From Gnetum montanum (lineage: Eukaryota > Streptophyta > Gnetopsida > Gnetales > Gnetaceae), in the NCBI GenBank assembly GCA_015680685.1, contig MNCI01027444.1, positions 5,399-65,143 of the forward strand: a DNA stretch of 59,745 nucleotides, in the 5' to 3' direction. The position numbers and the translations under genes are program-made. The notes under the pieces were generated by a model. It was not told where the DNA came from. It made no database searches and saw nothing but the letters and a program-made list of their open reading frames with translations. Below are positions 57,641 to 59,745 of this stretch, in pieces. Numbering within the stretch: position 1 is the first letter of the stretch; each line of letters starts with the position of its first letter.

Positions 57641-58283
57641 ATGACATAAAGTTCATCTCATTTTTCATGGCATCATACCACAAGTCAGATTCCTTACAAC
57701 TCATGGCTTGTGAAAATGTTTTGGGATCATTTTTGTCTCCTATGTTGTAGTCAAGCTCCTATAGATACCCTATATAGTCACTATGAATCATTGATCGCCT
57801 TACTCTTGTAGATCTCCTTAATGTTGGTTCATCATTCTCCTAAGGAGCATGTTGTTTAACAACCTGTTCAACAGGTTTTGGTATCTTTTGTTTAGCTAGA
57901 TCTACTACTTCTTAATTAGTAGTCTATGAAACTTCAATGATTGGTTGTTGTTCATTACATGTTTGTTCTCTAGGCATGTTGTGTACAACAATCATTCTAT
58001 CACTTGAAGTAGAGGGTTGAACATCTGCATGGTCTTTCTCAAGAATAATGTTCCAGGATTGATTATTCCAACTAATTAATTAATTCTCAAGAAATTTAGC
58101 ATTCCTTGATTCCAGAAACCTAGTAATATGTGATGGATAATAAAATCTATATCCCTTTAATCATTTGGCATATCCAAAAAAATACCCACTTATAGTCCTT
58201 GAATTTAGCTTCTTTTCTTGTAGATTATAGACTCCTACTTTAGATGGGCATTTCCAAATGTGTATATGTCACAAACTTAGGTT
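57641..58283 (-). pseudogene. Copia-B integrase C-terminal part to RT, decayed
   Basis: Between the integrase core and RT the minus strand shows copia-like pieces: a GYFFGYAK-type stretch near 58170-58190 and an acidic, low-conservation linker with many stops. No separate gene. Confidence 0.6.
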
Positions 58284-59265
58284 TCAACCTTTCAATAATT
58301 CAAATGATGTCTTTGAGAAAACCTTGATTAGAAGTTGGTTTAATATATACACAAGTACCTTGAGAGCTTTAGTACATAAGGACTTAGGAAGCTTGGAGCT
58401 ACTAAGCATACTCCACACCATGTCCAACAATGTTTGATTTCTTCTCTTTGCCATGCCATTCTTGCCTAGAGAACTAGGCACAATGTATTAGGCAACAATC
58501 CCATGCTCTTGAAGAAACTTAGCAAATGGATTAGGTGTTTGTCCATCATTAATGTATCTACCATAATATTCACCACCTCTATTGAACCTCATTATCTTTA
58601 TTTACTTACCATATTATTTCTCTACATTAGCCTTAAACACCTTAAACTCATCTAAAGCTTCATTCTTATTACGAAGTAGATAGAGATACATATATCGTGA
58701 GTAATCATCAATAAAAGTAATGAAATACTTTTGACCATATGTGTTCATATCTAGACTACAAGTATTTGTATGTATGATCTCTAATATTTTTGAAGCCCTC
58801 TTAGCATCTTTCTTTAACATATTGGTATGATTTTCCTTTATGAAGTCCACATAAGTGTCAAAGTCAGTAAAATATAGAGTACTAAGTACTCCATCATTTA
58901 CTAATCTCTTTATTCTCTTAATAGAGATATGTCCTAATCTATGATGTCACAACATAGAGGATTCTTCATTCATAACATATTTCTTAATTCCAACACTATC
59001 ATGAACATGCATAGAAGTATAAGAAGTTTCATTTTCTAAACTAATTTTGAAAAGATTATTTTTCAATATATCATTTCCAATAAGTTTAGGTCTATAATAT
59101 AAACTAAATATAGTGTTTAAAAAATTTAAAAAAATCCTAATGATATAAGCATTGAAATAGAAATTAAATTCCTCATCAAACTTGGAATATAAAATGTCTT
59201 TTCCAACTCTAAAACAAAATCACTAGTTAAAACTAATTTTCATGTTTTGACTACCTCCACATGTG
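58284..59265 (-). pseudogene. Copia-B integrase and preceding region
   Basis: Zinc-domain segment near 58900-58960 (HHRLGHISIKRIKRLVN), core FITFIDDYSRYMYLYLLRNK (first Asp kept), RFNRGGEYYG where the second catalytic Asp is Asn, then LGKNGMAKRRNQTLLDMVWSML (Glu of the usual NGxAER motif changed to Lys). The part before the zinc domain (KTFYIPSLMRNLISIS) runs to about 59265 and is cut by E5. Confidence 0.85.
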
Positions 59266-59275
59266 ACTGCATCTT

Positions 59276-59745
59276 TGATGAGACGCGACATGCATAGTGC
59301 CATGATATTGCGTCTTTCCCTATGATATCGCAGTCCGCCGCCATATCTATAAATAAGAGGCAGCACTCCCTTCATTTCCAAATCCTAGCTAGAAGTAGCG
59401 AAGCTCTGGTAGTTTGAACACTCCAGAGTTAGATTAATTTCCCATGTGCCCGCAGTAGGAATCCTAGAGTGAATGGCTCTTTATTCGAGCAACTTTGTAA
59501 CCTGAATAGAAGTTGTGTACGACAATAAAGACAAACTTGATTGGATAAACCTTGCAGTACATGGTTTTATTTCATTGTTATTTATTGCTTTCCTAGTATG
59601 CACGAGTATGACTTGATTACAAGCATCTACGGATGTGTACGGCTAATCAAGGAATCGGCTGCTCTTCGCAACACGTGAGTATGACTTGACTACGAGCATT
59701 GTGACTGCTTGGTAACCCAGTAGCGTATTCTAGGATCTGCGCTTG
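59276..59745 (+). repeat. E5: LTR of an E1-family element, cut by window end
   Basis: Starts TGATGAGACGCG, followed by GATATTGCG and GATATCGCAG motifs, TATA box TCTATAAATAAGAG near 59346-59360, TCTTTATTCGAGCAAC, and ACAATAAAGACAAAC, all family LTR landmarks in order. Its base composition is less decayed than the other LTRs. Whether a full element follows cannot be seen. Confidence 0.8.

Larger units (their letters stand above)
33388..59275 (-). mobile_element. Copia-B: Ty1/copia element, split by E4
   Basis: Two minus-strand pieces of one element: integrase and first part of RT at 59270-56989, and end of RT plus RNase H at 34508-33715. Removing E4 with one copy of its 5-bp duplication brings the RT halves together in one reading frame, apart from point-mutation stops. 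The 5' part is cut by the E5 LTR near 59276. Confidence 0.88.

Overview
This window looks like plant nuclear DNA, probably from a very large, repeat-rich genome such as a gymnosperm (conifer-like). That is inference: a single intact, six-exon flavonoid-type reductase gene sits among old, nested, mutually diverged LTR retrotransposons. No bacterial gene, operon, CRISPR array, rRNA or tRNA gene was recognised.

Layout. 1-9034: a minus-strand Ty3/gypsy element of the Athila/Tat type (E1), best preserved of its family, with gag, protease, RT, RNase H, integrase, a long 3' untranslated region, a tRNA-Asp-like primer site and a 5' LTR. It sits in the 3' tail of a related plus-strand element (E6), whose last part and LTR remain at 9035-10150. 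10151-11468: upstream region of the host gene, with a tandem duplication and a cluster of E/G-boxes. 11469-12956: an intact dihydroflavonol-reductase-like gene. 12957-16200: intergenic DNA with SINE-like pieces and a long imperfect hairpin. 16220-17545: relic of a Ty3 protease/RT. 17696-about 24030: plus-strand Ty3 element E2, cut off in its integrase by a minus-strand Ty1/copia relic (Copia-A, about 24035-27060). 27060-32900: AT-rich DNA with tandem repeats, SINE-like pieces and two N positions.

32900-59275 is a layered nest. A minus-strand copia element (Copia-B) was split in its RT by element E4 (34509-56983; 1.64 kb LTRs; near-perfect 5-bp target duplication CTTAT/CCTAT). E4 was itself split by E3 (41824-51928), a third copy of the E1 family with two LTRs. 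A further LTR of that family (E5) begins at about 59276 and runs off the window.

The most unusual object is E4. It has gag and protease and the last part of integrase in sense, but no RT, RNase H or integrase core. In that position it carries, on the opposite strand, a multi-exon gene-like block (about 52640 down to 40116). Its GT-AG junctions are phase-consistent, and its stop codons read as single transitions from Gln, Arg or Trp codons. I do not recognise the protein. Two short tandem arrays flank the block and share an AAACTAGCA-like core. It could be a captured host gene or an element-borne antisense gene; either way it is the strongest candidate here for something undescribed.
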